A stretch of 64,000 bases of DNA from Fusarium oxysporum f. sp. lycopersici 4287 (Eukaryota > Ascomycota > Sordariomycetes > Hypocreales > Nectriaceae): NCBI RefSeq assembly GCF_000149955.1, contig NC_030991.1, positions 690,865-754,864 of the forward strand, in the 5' to 3' direction. Of the stretch, positions 43,862 to 55,800 are shown piece by piece (the stretch's first letter is position 1; the number at the start of each line of letters is the position of its first letter). The translations under genes and the position numbers were made by a program. Under the pieces are notes generated by a model. That model made no database searches and was not told the origin of the DNA. It saw only the letters and a list, made by a program, of their open reading frames with translations.

Positions 43862-45350
43862 ATGGCTTGGGGAGACCTTCCGGTCGAAAGCCGCACCCTT
43901 GATCCTCTGTCCGCCGATCTCCGAAGCGGCTTGACAGCCATCACCGTCCTCGCCTTCATTTCCTTCTTCGCAGCTACTACACTCTTTGTCTATCTCGTGT
44001 ACAAGCTCGCATCATGGCATTTCTTTATCCAGAGCAAACCGAATAGTGACATACATCAGACACGGGTTAGGTCTCTTCAAAGGGCCATTGACTTTACGCT
44101 GGGAGTTGACGGTATCTTTGCGGACAATAACCAGAGCGCAAATGGAGATCAGGGGAAAGCATCGGCCGTAGTTGAACCTCAAGACGCCATGAGGGCCCGA
44201 AGACATCCCAACCAATTCCTCGTGCTTATTATCAACCTGCTGTTGGCAGACATGCACCAAGGCGTGGCGTTTTTCCTCAATGCTGAGTGGCTACGCAGAG
44301 ATTCCATTGTTGTCGATGCGGCGACATGTTATACCCAGGGTCTGTTTATCTCGCTAGGAGATTTGGCTTCAAGCATGTTCATCACGGCTATCGCCATACA
44401 CACGTACCTCTCTGTCGTCTCCCACCGTCGCATACCTCCGGTTATTCTCTACCTGGCAATTGCAGCGGTCTGGGTCTTCATCTATGCAATATCGTTCATC
44501 CCGATTGCGGCGACTTCAAACGGGGCCGAGCACGGGGGCTTCTTCGTTCGCGCAGGAAGCTGGGTAAGCCATCTGTCATTTTTCGCTGCAATAAGCATAA
44601 AGACTGACGTTAGGATAGTGTTGGATAAACCGAAAATACGAAAAACTGCGATTTTTCACCCACTACCTCTTTATCTTCATCGGTTTCGGGACTACTTCAA
44701 TCCTCTACACCATCATCTTCCTGTTTATCCGCCGTCAAGCACGCTCTGCATCAACATCCGGGAACGATGATAGCGATACTACTCAACTCCAACTCAATCG
44801 AAATTCCGCCTTCCTCATTTATCCCGTCATCTACGTGCTTTGCACTCTTCCTCTAGCTACAGGTCGTATCGCAACCATGGCTGGGGTCCACGTACCTAAC
44901 GGGTATTTTTGCTTTGCCGGAGCCATGATCGCGTCTAACGGCTTGTTTGATTGTCTTCTTTTCGGAACGACCAGAAATGCCATCGTCTTTGCGCCCCGGG
45001 ATGAAGTTGACATCTTGGATGTTGATTTACATACTTTTGCATTCATGAAGACATCAGCAAACCGTCGTTTTGGAAACATTATCTCGATCGAAGGAGGTCG
45101 GAACCAAGCTAATACAAGCTCAGCCGCAGGAGGATGGTGGGGATGGTCCACTCGAAGAATAGGTATAGATATTAGGAGTGGCAAGGCGGCTGCTCGGACA
45201 GCCAGCCAGGAATCACTTCGGAGTCCGGCCATTCAAATGGACACTGTCACGTCGGTGGTAGTGGAAGTTGATGACACGGAAGAACGAGATCCAAGATATC
45301 CTAACTCAACCTCAAGTTCAAATCCGTCACTGAATAGCACCAAGGATTAG
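43862..45350 (+). CDS. Seven-transmembrane G-protein-coupled-receptor-like protein
   Basis: Two exons, 43862-44563 and 44619-45350, with a 55-nt intron (GTAAGC...ATAG), give 477 aa. Seven hydrophobic helices can be placed: TVLAFISFFAATTLFVYLVY, NQFLVLIINLLLADMHQG, the region after ATCYTQGLF, PPVILYLAIAAVWVFIYAIS, FIFIGFGTTSILYTIIFLFI, FLIYPVIYVLCTLPLATG and CFAGAMIASNGLFDCLLFG. The LLLADMHQG stretch in helix 2 and the NGLFDCLLFG end of helix 7 resemble fungal receptors related to the cAMP/glucose receptor group. A cytoplasmic Ser-rich tail of about 120 residues follows. The ligand is unknown. An in-frame upstream ATG at 43820 exists, but the one at 43862 is at the better place. Confidence 0.85.
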
Positions 45351-45637
45351 ACGAGGGTTCTAGAGCGTCATACTTCACCTTAGACTGCGATGAACGTCAT
45401 TTGTACCGAATTATGATTGTAATTGAGCAGGAATAGTCTATAATACTAACACAAGCTCGATGCTCTGTTTTTATCCGATGAAGAACATTAAACTTGAAAG
45501 GTTTTGCACTTCCTAGCTCCATTAAAAGCTGAGAGTAACATGAAATACGGGTGGTGAATTCAACGACTGTACCAATTCAGCTGGTCATTCGCTTGCTGTC
45601 TAGATTTACCTCTGCTCAATAGAACTTTAACAACAAT

Positions 45638-46162
45638 TCAGCAACGACTCTGCCTGGCTAGGTCGTAGAAAACCCCATACCAACTCAACTCACTATTGAA
45701 GACTGGGAGCAAAGTTTTAAATATTTTGCTGCCTAACATAATAAATCTAGTTGACTGGTCTGTAAGATTCCAGGTACTACTATAGCCAGCATTATTGATA
45801 AATATATCCAATGAATCGAAGTTTTGAGTATGTTCTCGAGCTGCCTTCTCAACATTGGCAGCATCGGTAAAATCGAGTTTATCAGTCACCCCATTCGGAC
45901 AACTCCTTCCGGCTATCGTAGCTGCATATTGAACTTCCTTCTCAAGTTCCCCAAAGGAAGAGCGCGTTGTCGGGGCTATGACAGATGCGTCGGCTTTCGC
46001 GAACGAGATTGCTATGGCACGGCCAATGCTGTAAGATGCACCTGTACTTAGAACCCGTTTCCCACTCAAGTCCGCCTTTGAGGGATTGATAAAAGGGCAA
46101 CTATCGTGATGGTACGTTGGTATGAAGCTGAGGCCTGCCCTATGAATTTGTGCGAATATCAA
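45638..46162 (-). pseudogene. Short-chain dehydrogenase/reductase relic
   Basis: Minus-strand frame of about 174 codons without a good ATG. Residues 30-130 match an SDR Rossmann fold: LSGKRVLSTGASYSIGRAIA (cofactor motif TGxxxxIG), LDFTDAANVEKAARE and LDIFINNAGYSSTW (NNAG motif). After that similarity fades and the catalytic Tyr-x-x-x-Lys is absent, so the C-terminal half is lost. It is not expected to be active. Confidence 0.72.
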
Positions 46163-48478
46163 TTTTGCTAAGCCCTCCTCGATGTAAGTTCTGCTATGTC
46201 TCTCATAGTTGAGAATAGATGATATCGTGCTAGTGGGTGTGAGAGAGCTTGGCTTGATAGAAAAGCGTAGAGAAAAAAATTATTACTTATGAAATAGCTG
46301 CGCATCCTATATGGAAATACCTTAAAGCAATGGGAATAATTGTCCCTTGTGGCCTTGCTAGGACCGGTAAGATGACGCTGGCAAGGGTATCCCTGCGTAA
46401 CGATCACAGATTGGGGTCCTGCATCAGAAACAAGTCCCCTTTGCGAAATTCGGCGGCACAGCACCGGCCCGTTGCATACTGAAGAGGATTTATGTAGTGT
46501 ATTTTTGTTGATATACCTTATTGCCCATGCTACGGGATGAGTATCAATGGCGCGTCTCAAAACAGCCGCTCGGGCATCCACCTGCAACAGCTTGCATAGG
46601 TGCTAGGAGGTAACCAGACGATTGGTTGCTCAGTATTATCAATAAACCTTTCTCTCTTTATTGCATCCTTACTTTGTAGACGTCCTGCACAACACACCTT
46701 CTAAACGTCCGAGCCCATGGTTATTAATTAGCCTATTTAGTTTGATTAGTTTGATGGTTCTCATGTATGAGATATCATCTACACTAGAATCTTCGAATAT
46801 TATGCATTAATAGAATACCATGCGGCTGTGTTACCTAACAATAATCTAGTGTAGCAACTTGAGTTCCTTTTCATATGTCAGATGTTGACTTACCGCGAGG
46901 GGGTTTTTCGGTTGAAGTCAGCACTACCTCAGGTAATGTGATAAAAATCGAGTCGGATTACGATATGGATTTGAGCCAATTAACTCAGGAATGAAATATA
47001 CACTGGAATCCGCTTAGATTTGGTACTTGATAAAATCATTAAGGCCTTTGGAGTTACTGATCGTGGCCGTTACTTGCTCAAGCTTATGGCTGCTTTTGGA
47101 CGCTCTATATCTACCCTCTTATTTCCAAGGCTTAAATTTACACAGTCGGGCATTCTGTACCTGGTGTTTTATCGCACCAGAGGAGATAGGGAATCTGAGA
47201 GCGGATACCGCTGTGTTGCATTGTCAGCTGAGTACACTGCACTACTGCAGACACAGTTAATGGCTTATGGCCTGAAAGTGACAGATAGGCGTGCCCTGTT
47301 GGACAACCAACTGGGGCAGAAGTAAAGCCCCACCTTTTTCAAGCACTTGTATATCCATACTACGGGGGATCCTCCCAAAAGCCCCGCCATGCCAGAACGC
47401 CACGTTGCTAACCGCCTCGGGGACGAATCATGTCACTTTGCGGGCGTTATCACGAGTTGCCTTCATCTTATCTCGGTCAGTAACAATCATGATCTGCCCA
47501 TCCATCACAAGTATCTTCCGGGATGAGCTACTACGAATCGCAGCGCCGCCACCTCCGGTCCCCTACCTGGTAGCCCGGCCCATGTGTGCACGAGCAGTAT
47601 GAGCACCTCACAAAGCAGTCACAACCGTCGAAGCCACTCCTGGAATCTGTGCCGCTTCCATCGCCATTGAGTCAAGTCCGAAAATGACCGTTCTACCAAT
47701 CTCATGACCTTGACCGGTCCGGGTTGGAGCCAGCTCTTCTTCAGGTTAGTAGCGAATGGCTGTCCCGCCCTGAGTTGCATCATGCTAGTAGTGATCCAGT
47801 CCAAGTGAATCGGCTGGCTACCGACAGAAGCACAAAATCATAACACCAAAATCCTCTATCCACGTGGATCCTAATCCCCCGAACGCCCTCCAGGCAAAAA
47901 CAATCCGCCTGGCCAAACACCATTTTAATGTGAGCCAGCTGGCCTTCGGAATGGCAACTTCTAGAGCCCCTTGCATATGCGTATACAAAGGATTACATCG
48001 GCGGGACGTCATAGTCCCTTAATTGAACAAACAAGGGGTCCATAGGACCACCAAGCAACTGACTGTCTGAAAGTGGCTAGTCTCGCCCAGCCTTTAGACA
48101 CCGAGATTTGCTAAGCCCGGTAGGCAGAGAGCTGTCACTCAACTGAACGCGTTGAGCTTGCAGACAGTACGGCAGAACAGACAGGCAGGCGCTCGTGCTA
48201 TGAGAAAGGCCGCTGCACACCCTGAAAGAAATAGGTACGCTTTCTGAAGTGAATTCCAATCATCCGCCGTCAATCGATTATCTCCGAGGATCTGCTCGTG
48301 TTCATGACTCAATTAAAGAGCTACCGTCTAGAAAAGAGCATAGGCTGCGTGCGTCGTTCCATCTCTAGAATACATACCCCAAGCAAGCATCTACTCGTTG
48401 CTATTATTCGCTCCCATGCTTTGCAATTTTCCGGGGTTGATATTGAGAATTAGAAGAAATGAGTTTCTCGAGTTTCGT
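46163..48478. other. 2.3-kb gene-less region
   Basis: Several open frames of about 60-140 codons on both strands have no motif I recognise. The minus strand at 47800-47360 contains coding-like but stop-broken sequence (HLDWITTSMMQLRAGQPFAT) that may be a relic of an unidentified large protein. Confidence 0.35.
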
Positions 48479-49712
48479 CTAGTCCTGGAAGAACTTGACA
48501 ATCTGCGGAAGGTCGAGCAGAGTAACACCATGCTTTGGGTAGCAAATGTAGACTTCCTCACCGAGAGCACCAAACTTGGACCGGAAGGTAGACTTGTGTC
48601 GCAAGCCTAGGCTGTCGACGATGGATCGGTAGGTAGCGACAAGGAAGCGTGCGCGCAGACCGCTAACGTGCTCGCCGGGAGTCAATCTCTCGGAGACGCC
48701 AGCCCCAAAGGTGATCTGGTCGGTGACATTAGACAGAGCGTGGCTAATGAGAACCTCGATGGTGCCGTTGACAGCACCAGGGAAGTCCAGAGCCCACTTG
48801 ACCTGCCAGCCGTGGCGGGGAGCGATCTTAGCCAGGACCACAAGAGAGACGACCTTACCGTCCTTTTCAGCGGCGAAGCAGCGACGATGCTCCTGGTCGA
48901 TCCAGGGGCGTAACTCAGTCAGGTGGACTTGTTTGCCCTTACGGGCAGCCTTCCACTCCTCAATGGCGGGGTCGGCGCGGGCGATGAAGTCATTGTCGAG
49001 CTTGACCTCATGAATCTTGACACCTTCGCGCTCAACGCGACGCACCTTGGCGGCAAGGCTGCTGACCTGAGCGCTGTTGTGCCTCTCGTCGTCGAGACGC
49101 TGCTCCTCAATGCAGGATAAGCTCCACCAGCGGAGCCCGGAGGTAAGGATTTTCTGAACCTCAAAGGAGACAAGCATCTAGACCGGAGTCAAGCGCAGCT
49201 CAACGGTGACATGCTTGATGAAGGCGCGAATGGCCTCCTGGTACTGGCTGCAGTCGCATAGCGGGGTCGCCAGTGATCATGGCGAACTTCTGCTGCTGGA
49301 ACCAGCCAACTGCGGCACCAGTCTCGTGTCGCCAGATCTGGAAGCGCTCATCAAGCCAAGACGTGTTGGTGGCATCACCATAATTGGCAATAAGCTTCTC
49401 TAGAAGTGGAGGATCATCGACTTGGTGAAGCTTGGTGGTGTCGGCCTCAGGATGAGGCAGACCGGGAGGCTTGGTAGGTAGTGACTTGGGATCGCGGTGA
49501 AAGAGGGAGGCGTAGCGAACATCGCCAAGCTCAAGCATCCAGGCGACAATACGCTCAAGACCAAGACCAGCACCAGCGTGAGGGGGGGCACCAAGGTCAA
49601 AGGCGGTAAGGTAGTCTTCCATACCATCCTCAGACATACCAACGGCAGTCATGTTGGCTCGGAGCTCAGCAGCATTGTGAATACGCTGGCCACCAGAGCA
49701 GATCTCCTGGCC
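48479..49712 (-). pseudogene. erdS: ErdS-like AspRS-DUF2156 fusion (ergosteryl-aspartate synthase) relic
   Basis: Minus strand. From about 49712 the frame matches the C-terminal part of class II aspartyl-tRNA synthetase: GQEICSGGQRIHN, then MEDYLTAFDLGAPPHAGAG, and motif 3 GLGLERIV. A short linker (SWLDERFQIWRHETGAAVGW) leads to a DUF2156/GNAT-like aminoacyl-transferase domain (HLTELRPWIDQEHRR, HGWQVKWALDFPGAVNGTIE, ending YICYPKHG). This order is that of fungal ErdS, which moves Asp from Asp-tRNA onto ergosterol. The first two thirds of the synthetase are missing. A one-base shift at a G4 run (49263-49266) and a TAG near 49177, where Trp fits, break the junction. The open frame upstream to 49886 is unrelated. 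Confidence 0.82.
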
Positions 49713-50055
49713 GCTGGAAGCCCGCTGACGGCGCAGTGCTAGCCAGGGGAAGAACTCTGCATATTCATAGGCGACAAGCGTGTATTGTGACCAAAGATTA
49801 CCAACATTCTCCAGCATGTAAAACGACAAGACTGCTTGGGACACGGAGATACGCACACTGAATGCAACATTAGATAACAGCCACATCGAGGTGGTTAAGA
49901 TGCTTGAGAAAAATCATTAACTACAAATTTCGGTTTTCTCTCGTTAGATCAGTTATTCGTTTACATGACAGTTCCGAATGTTTCCTTCCAGCCATTGTCA
50001 TCATCTATGTTCAGACCGATAGTGCCGTTCGCTTCCTCTGTTAATGTATAAAGCT
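49713..50055. other. Spacer between ErdS relic and secreted-protein gene
   Basis: Open frame continues to 49886 on the minus strand, but its sequence (for example YTLVAYEYAEFFPWLALRRQ) is not AspRS and I do not recognise it. The rest is 3' flank of the next gene. Confidence 0.35.
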
Positions 50056-50310
50056 TCAGAACCACGACTTGACCCATTCACTAGCGCGTCGATATGCACC
50101 ATAGCTGGAATATTCTCCGCTCTGATAGCTGCCGTAACTTGAATATTCCCCTCCGCCTTGGTAACTGCCGTAATTGGAATATTCATTCAGGTTCGAGCCG
50201 GCCCCATCGTAGTCCCCATAGTTTGCAGGCGCGTCAGGCTCGGCGACAGGGACGGGCGCCGCGAGGATGACAGGGGCGAGAGCGATGAGGGCGACAGCAG
50301 ACAACTTCAT
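50056..50310 (-). CDS. Small secreted Tyr/Gly-rich protein
   Basis: Minus strand, ATG at 50308-50310, 84 aa. Residues 1-17 form a clear signal peptide (MKLSAVALIALAPVILAAPV with Ala-x-Ala-like cleavage before PVPVAEPD). The mature part has imperfect repeats of the form YSxYGSYQ-GGEYSSYGSY and ends RRASEWVKSWF. I chose this ATG because an in-frame upstream one would put a Pro-rich stretch before the signal peptide. Such low-complexity secreted peptides are common in fungi and may be cell-wall or effector-like. No family function is known. The frame is intact and has no intron. Confidence 0.75.
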   Translation of the reverse strand: MKLSAVALIALAPVILAAPVPVAEPDAPANYGDYDGAGSNLNEYSNYGSYQGGGEYSSYGSYQSGEYSSYGAYRRASEWVKSWF

Positions 50311-51207
50311 CTTGACGTTTTTCGAGACTGGTCTGGTTGGTGGATGGGGTGGTTGTGAAAGGAGCAAGGAGGAAGGAAGTTGGTTAAGATATTTGAGAGT
50401 GTTGGAGATGTAGTGGATTTGGACGAGAAGCTGAGGAGGAGAGTATGGGAACTGATCTCAAGGCGGAAGCCCCCATCTTTTAACGACCAGGGCACCTACC
50501 CACCTCAGCCCAAGACTCATGGATGGTGGTGATGGTGTCGACTCCTCGAGTCTAGGCCCAAGCATATCAGCAGCTGGCTTAGACTAGTTTTGGAAACCCA
50601 ACAGAGCTGCATCAGAGTTACCTCGAGGGAATCCTGTCGGCAGCCAAGTGGTGAGAGATCGGTACCGCCTTGTGTCTGGGTTATTACTTGGGAGAGGTGT
50701 TAATGGTACCTTTCGTGCGCTTTTGTGTTAATTGGTAAGGGGGCGATAGTGCTGCCCGCACCAGGCGTTGCATCATCGGCTATGGCAGATTGATGCTGCC
50801 ATCTTGACAGGATACCCAGTACAAGTGTCGGTCTTGGTATTGGGTTCCGCCCGGTGCGACAGAGTCAAGGTTCTAAAACCTCTCCCCCAGCTCAGCTGGA
50901 GGTCGATCAATCATGCGGATTTCCTCTTTGGGCCACCTCGGCCGCGAGAAGGTGGTCAACCTCGAGGCTGTGTACGTGGGACCTTTGGTTGTGGAGTTTC
51001 GATGATGGCAGGATGAAGACAGCGAATCTAATCGAAACGGAAAAATATTCATGTCAACCACGGAATTTGTGGTAGCGGCGAAAAAAAGCATCATGTCAGA
51101 TACACCCGCTCTGCTGGCCCAGCGGGACATGACGATACCTTCCTTGAGTCCTCAAATTGCTTGCTGTTTCCCGGCCAAATGCCACATTCAATCCATGATG
51201 GTTGTTA
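50311..51207. other. Gene-less region
   Basis: Promoter side of the small secreted protein gene (pyrimidine-rich on its strand), then sequence without a recognisable gene. Confidence 0.4.
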
Positions 51208-51492
51208 TCTCTTTGACCGGCACAAGGCTACACCAAGGTCACTCGCTCCACTTGACCCCACGTACAAAAAGGCTACAAATCCCTCCCTATTATTATAGTT
51301 GAAAAGGCTGTCTTCCTTTGTAGCTGGTCTACCTCTCTTATGGTATAGGCTTAGAATTCAACTATCTTGATTGGTTAATAGCCCTCTAAAGGAGAGAAAG
51401 TACAAGTTGGCCTGTATCAGCAGATTTACTTGCTTTGATTGGCCTTCTACCCCTATCGTGACCACTTTGTAGCCTTGTGCCGGTCAAAGAGA
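51208..51492. mobile_element. MITE with about 28-bp terminal inverted repeats
   Basis: The 285-bp sequence starts TCTCTTTGACCGGCACAAGG and ends with its inverse, and is flanked by TA (51206-51207 and 51493-51494). There is no coding capacity. TA target and short size indicate a Tc1/mariner-type MITE. Confidence 0.82.
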
Positions 51493-51494
51493 TA

Positions 51495-52328
51495 TCATCA
51501 CTCAACGCGGAGAAGGATCGGCTGTTGATGACCGAATGACCTATGTTGGCTGCATCGTATAGCTTGTGGATGCGCGCCTTAGCATCAACCTTAATGGGGG
51601 AACAAGGTTTAAAGTTGTAGCCGTGAGACCTGGAAACCCCACTCTGGAAAGAGTAAATGATAATTATAAGCAAGAGACTTTCTTGGCTCAAATTCTATTA
51701 GGAAAGAGTCTCGGTGAGTTATCAGAGCTTGGTCCGAAAACATCTTCATATTCATGTCAATCACTCTATCAGTATATCCGTAAGAACCCTTTCTAGTGAC
51801 TCAATTGAGAAGCGTCGCAAATCTCCATCAACTAGTAAGCCAAACTCCAACCGGCCGAACGGCTGACCTCAACATCTCTTCAAGATTTCTCATTAGCGTT
51901 GCATCTTGGACACCCCAACTTCTTACCAACGAGGTTAAATGGCCCTGCCAACAACCTCGACGCCATTGTGCAGGCGCCACTCACTTGCGTGATGTATGAC
52001 CCGCCATGACATCAATTCAGCCAACCTCACGCCATTGGTTCCCGCTCCGACACTTGCGCAAGTCGCTCCTTAAGCTCGGCTTGGACTATCGAAAGCCTCG
52101 TGAACAGCCATGACACCTCGGCCTTCTCGCCTCACCATCAGTCAGATCGAGACTTTGGCACAGTATGCCGGGGACGATCAGTCTTCAAGTTGGGGAACTG
52201 CCAGCCTCTCACCCTTATCAAGGTCATCGAGCAACCCTTCGTCCTACAAGTTCGTCCGACAAATAAGGTCTCGTAAAAGAAGCTCTTCCTTCTGTGCTGA
52301 TCTTCCGGACTAGTTTCTCTATCCTATC
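51495..52328. other. Gene-less region left of the copia element
   Basis: A frame of 67 codons at 52110-52313 (TPRPSRLTISQIETLAQYAG) looks like a low-complexity N-terminal stretch of an unidentified protein cut by the retrotransposon. Nothing else found. Confidence 0.35.
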
Positions 52329-52505
52329 TGTCGCAGGCCGGGCATGGTCTCAATGATCCTCAGGAACAACAGCCCTTAGTAATCAAGCTGGGTGATTTAA
52401 AGTAAAACCTGTGGGTTGGAATACCCCACACAGAAGACAATCAATCAACTCACTACTGCTGCTCATCATACTCACTCTAACCCTTTAAGCACGCTCAGTG
52501 CGACA
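52329..52505 (+). repeat. 5' LTR of the copia element
   Basis: 177 bp, identical to 57761-57937. Related to the solo LTR at 30003-30157. Confidence 0.95.
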
Positions 52506-52516
52506 GTTATGAGCCC
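52506..52516 (+). promoter_or_regulatory. Primer binding site matching the initiator tRNA anticodon loop
   Basis: GTTATGAGCCC directly abuts the 5' LTR. Its complement GGGCTCATAAC is the anticodon stem-loop sequence of fungal initiator tRNA-Met. Copia and Ty5 are known to prime from a tRNA-Met half molecule in this way. Confidence 0.75.
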
Positions 52517-52823
52517 GGAGACTCTTCCGCTACGTCGCACGCGATATTTATCACCATTACCAGCTTTCCTGTCAACCTGGACGCAATGAAATCTTTCTTC
52601 CGACAGGAAATTCTCTTCAGAGAAACCGGAACGAAGTTGGACCGGTTGCATTATGCTTACTGCGGGGTTCATCACCAGCCGCGAAAGCAGCAACTACAGA
52701 GAAGACTCAGAAAAACTGATATTTTCATAATGATTTCAATTAAAAAGGAAGCTAACGCATTAAATAGAAGTCAACTAAAAAGTGAAGTTAACATTGCCTT
52801 TACCAAAAATCATCAAACACAAG

Positions 52824-55800
52824 ATGTCGATCAAAGACCATAACCTCGCTATGCTCAACGCCCGTGAAGACTGGACGAACTGGATTAATTCTATCGAGGA
52901 CCTTGCTGTGCGTAATGATGTCTGGAACTATTGTGATCTAGAAGGGATCGAAAATCTGGTCTTTACTGCGACCAAACCATCAGACTCAGCGAGCAAGGAT
53001 ACGATCCAGAAATACCACAGCCTCCAGGCTATCTACGAGAGCGAGAAGAAGAAATATGACAAGGTCTCTGATCGCATCGACCTCACGGTGTGTCAGGAGT
53101 TCAAGCAACACTACCTCGGAATCCATGACGTCCGCGGCAAACTCATCGCGCTGGCTGATAGCATCCAACCCACCGCGAAAGATCAGAAGCAGAATGTCAG
53201 GACCGAGTTCGAATCGCTTAAGAAAGGCCCTGGCAACACTAGTCTTGACAAATGGCTTAGCCGCTGGCCTGCTCTCGTCAGCAACGCCAAGCGTTACAAG
53301 ATCGAGAATCTCAGCGAGTCACAGATTTGTGATGCGTTCATTGAAGCATCTCGTGAAGTCAACCCACCGTTCTACAACTACATGAAGTCCAAAGAAGCTC
53401 AGGTTGAGAACGAGAAGAACCTCATCAAGGAGGCTGCAAAAGCCATGGAGAAGATCTCAAACGCGTTTCTCACCGCGCTTAACGAGATTAATCCTGACCA
53501 TGCCAGTAACGGCTCTATCACCGTTGCAAGCTCGGCTGATTCTGAAGAGGACGAAAATGATCAAAATGATGATGCCACTATTGTTCAGAAAGCTCAGAAT
53601 ACAACGAACAGAGCTCTCAGGGCCTTCCGCAAGCTCAACCCAACCCTCTCCGAGAAGAAGATCACGATCGGATTCTGTATTAGGCAATTCAGAACAATGG
53701 CACCACCGAAGGAGAACGCTACTAGGGGACGAGCAGCCCATGCCACATTCCAAGATAGGAAGCATGGCAATGGCTGGGACTCGCAAAACGAGGAGAGCCA
53801 GCCCCAGCAGAAAAGACAGCGAACACAACCTTCATCTTCGAGCACAAACCCTCAACAGTGCGTATGTGGCATGTCTCACAAGTATGCTGACTGCTACTAC
53901 CTAAATCCTTCGAAGGCACCAGAAGGATGGACACCAGCCATCCAAGTCCAATCGAAAGTCATCACTGCAGTCAAAGGGAGCAGGAGGCTTCGGACAAACA
54001 TCGAAAAGAACTTCAGGAGAAACAAGATCAACCTACCTAAGTTCTGGCAGTCTGACAGTACGGAGAATCAACACAAGACTCCGACAGAAGACGAGACTTC
54101 AAACACTGCTGCCGCGTTACCACGCAAATCAAGAGCTGCATTTGTCACGTCAAAGTTCGCACTCAGCACAACCGCAAAAGACGAGTACGGCGACTGCTTT
54201 CGACTCGACAACTGCGCGGATACGCATGTCTGCAATGACCTATCTCGCTTCACTAAATACAAGCCTCTGGACAATGAAGTCATCGAGTTTGGCGACTCAG
54301 GCACATACATCACGGGTGTCGGCAATGTCACAGTCCATGTTGATACCCCATCGGGTCCAGGCTTAATCCAGATCGAGAATGTTGCCCATGTTCCCGGATT
54401 CCACTGGAACCTCATCAACACGCACTCTCTCGAACAACAAGGCCTCTATTTTAATACTAGGACCTGTTGGATGGAGTATTCGGATGGATCAAATGCCTTC
54501 AAGGCAACAAAGTATGGTGCTTTCCGAGTGGTCGAACCTTGCATGAAGGACGCTGTCTTCAAGGCAAAGTCGCACCAAGAGGCTGTGAAGTCATTTGCAA
54601 TGGCGACCAAGTCGAGAACACCTCAAGTGGCAATAGCATCTATGGATATCTGGCACGCAAGGCTTGGCCATATCCGTAAGGAAGCTCTCGAACACGTGCC
54701 TCAAGTAGTCGAAGGAGTCGCACTTGGCACTCACGACTTTGAACGAAAATCTGAGCTTTGTCCCGAATGCCAACTCGGACAGGCGCACCAGCAAATCTCA
54801 CGTGTACCAACCTGGAGGGGAACCTACCCTTTCGAAAGGATACATCTCGACCTTGTCGATATGGAGGAAGCCTTCAACGCCGACTCCTGGGTCGCTCACT
54901 TTTATTGCGACCACTCGGCTTACCACGTGTCCTTCAATCTCCCGAACAAGGCTCAAGAGGAACTCCTGTCGGCTACGCAAGAGTTTCTCGCCATTACAAA
55001 CGACAACTGGGGTTTCACTACGCGGTACATCCGATCAGATGGCGAGAAAGGTCTGGGCAAGAAATGGAAGCATTTCATTACAATGAAAGGAATCATCTTC
55101 AATCCATCTCCACCAGATACGCCAGATCAGAACGGTCCTGCCGAACGTTCTGGGGGGGTGATCATGACTATCGCTCGCAAGCTTCGAATACAGGGAAATC
55201 TACCTCAGAAACTCTGGCCCTACATCGTTGCTCATGCTACCCGCCTCCTCAATCGCATCCCGGTTCAACGAAAACAATGGCGAACTCCGTTTGAGATGGT
55301 TCATGGCAGAAAGCCGAACCTCTCTCATCTCAAAATCATTGGCTCTCTCGCCTATGTATTGATCAAGAACAAGAAAGCTCGTCCGGCCAGAGCGAAACTA
55401 CAAGAAAACGCGCTCACGGGATGGCTTGTCGGATTCGACGCAACTAATATCCACAAAGTTTGGATTCCACACCTCGATCGTGTTATTGTATCTCGTGATG
55501 TTCAAATTGACGAGAAAGTCATGTACGATCCACAGCTTGCCACAACTCGTCCTGAATCAGGACAGGCTCTCGCCATTACGGTCAACGAAGTTGATCTGGA
55601 CGAAGAAGATGTTGAGCCATTGCCTATCACGGAGGATATAGCAACATCAGTTCCTGTTTCGATCCAAACAGAAGTAGAGCCACCTCCACTAGGGTTGCTT
55701 CTCACACCACAAAGCTCACCTGAACGAGCAACAGCAGGGGAAATACAGGTTGAACAGCCAGACGTGTTGCGGCCCCCGAATCAAGCAGCTCTCCATCAAG

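Noticed and set aside
46168..46587. 139-codon minus-strand frame
   Set aside because: No known domain and no ATG-proximal signals; left as unassigned.
47020..47325. 101-codon frame
   Set aside because: No motif recognised; surrounding DNA is full of stops.
52782..52823. Copia frame extension upstream of 52824
   Set aside because: No ATG there; the first ATG of the frame is at 52824 and similarity to Gag begins after it.
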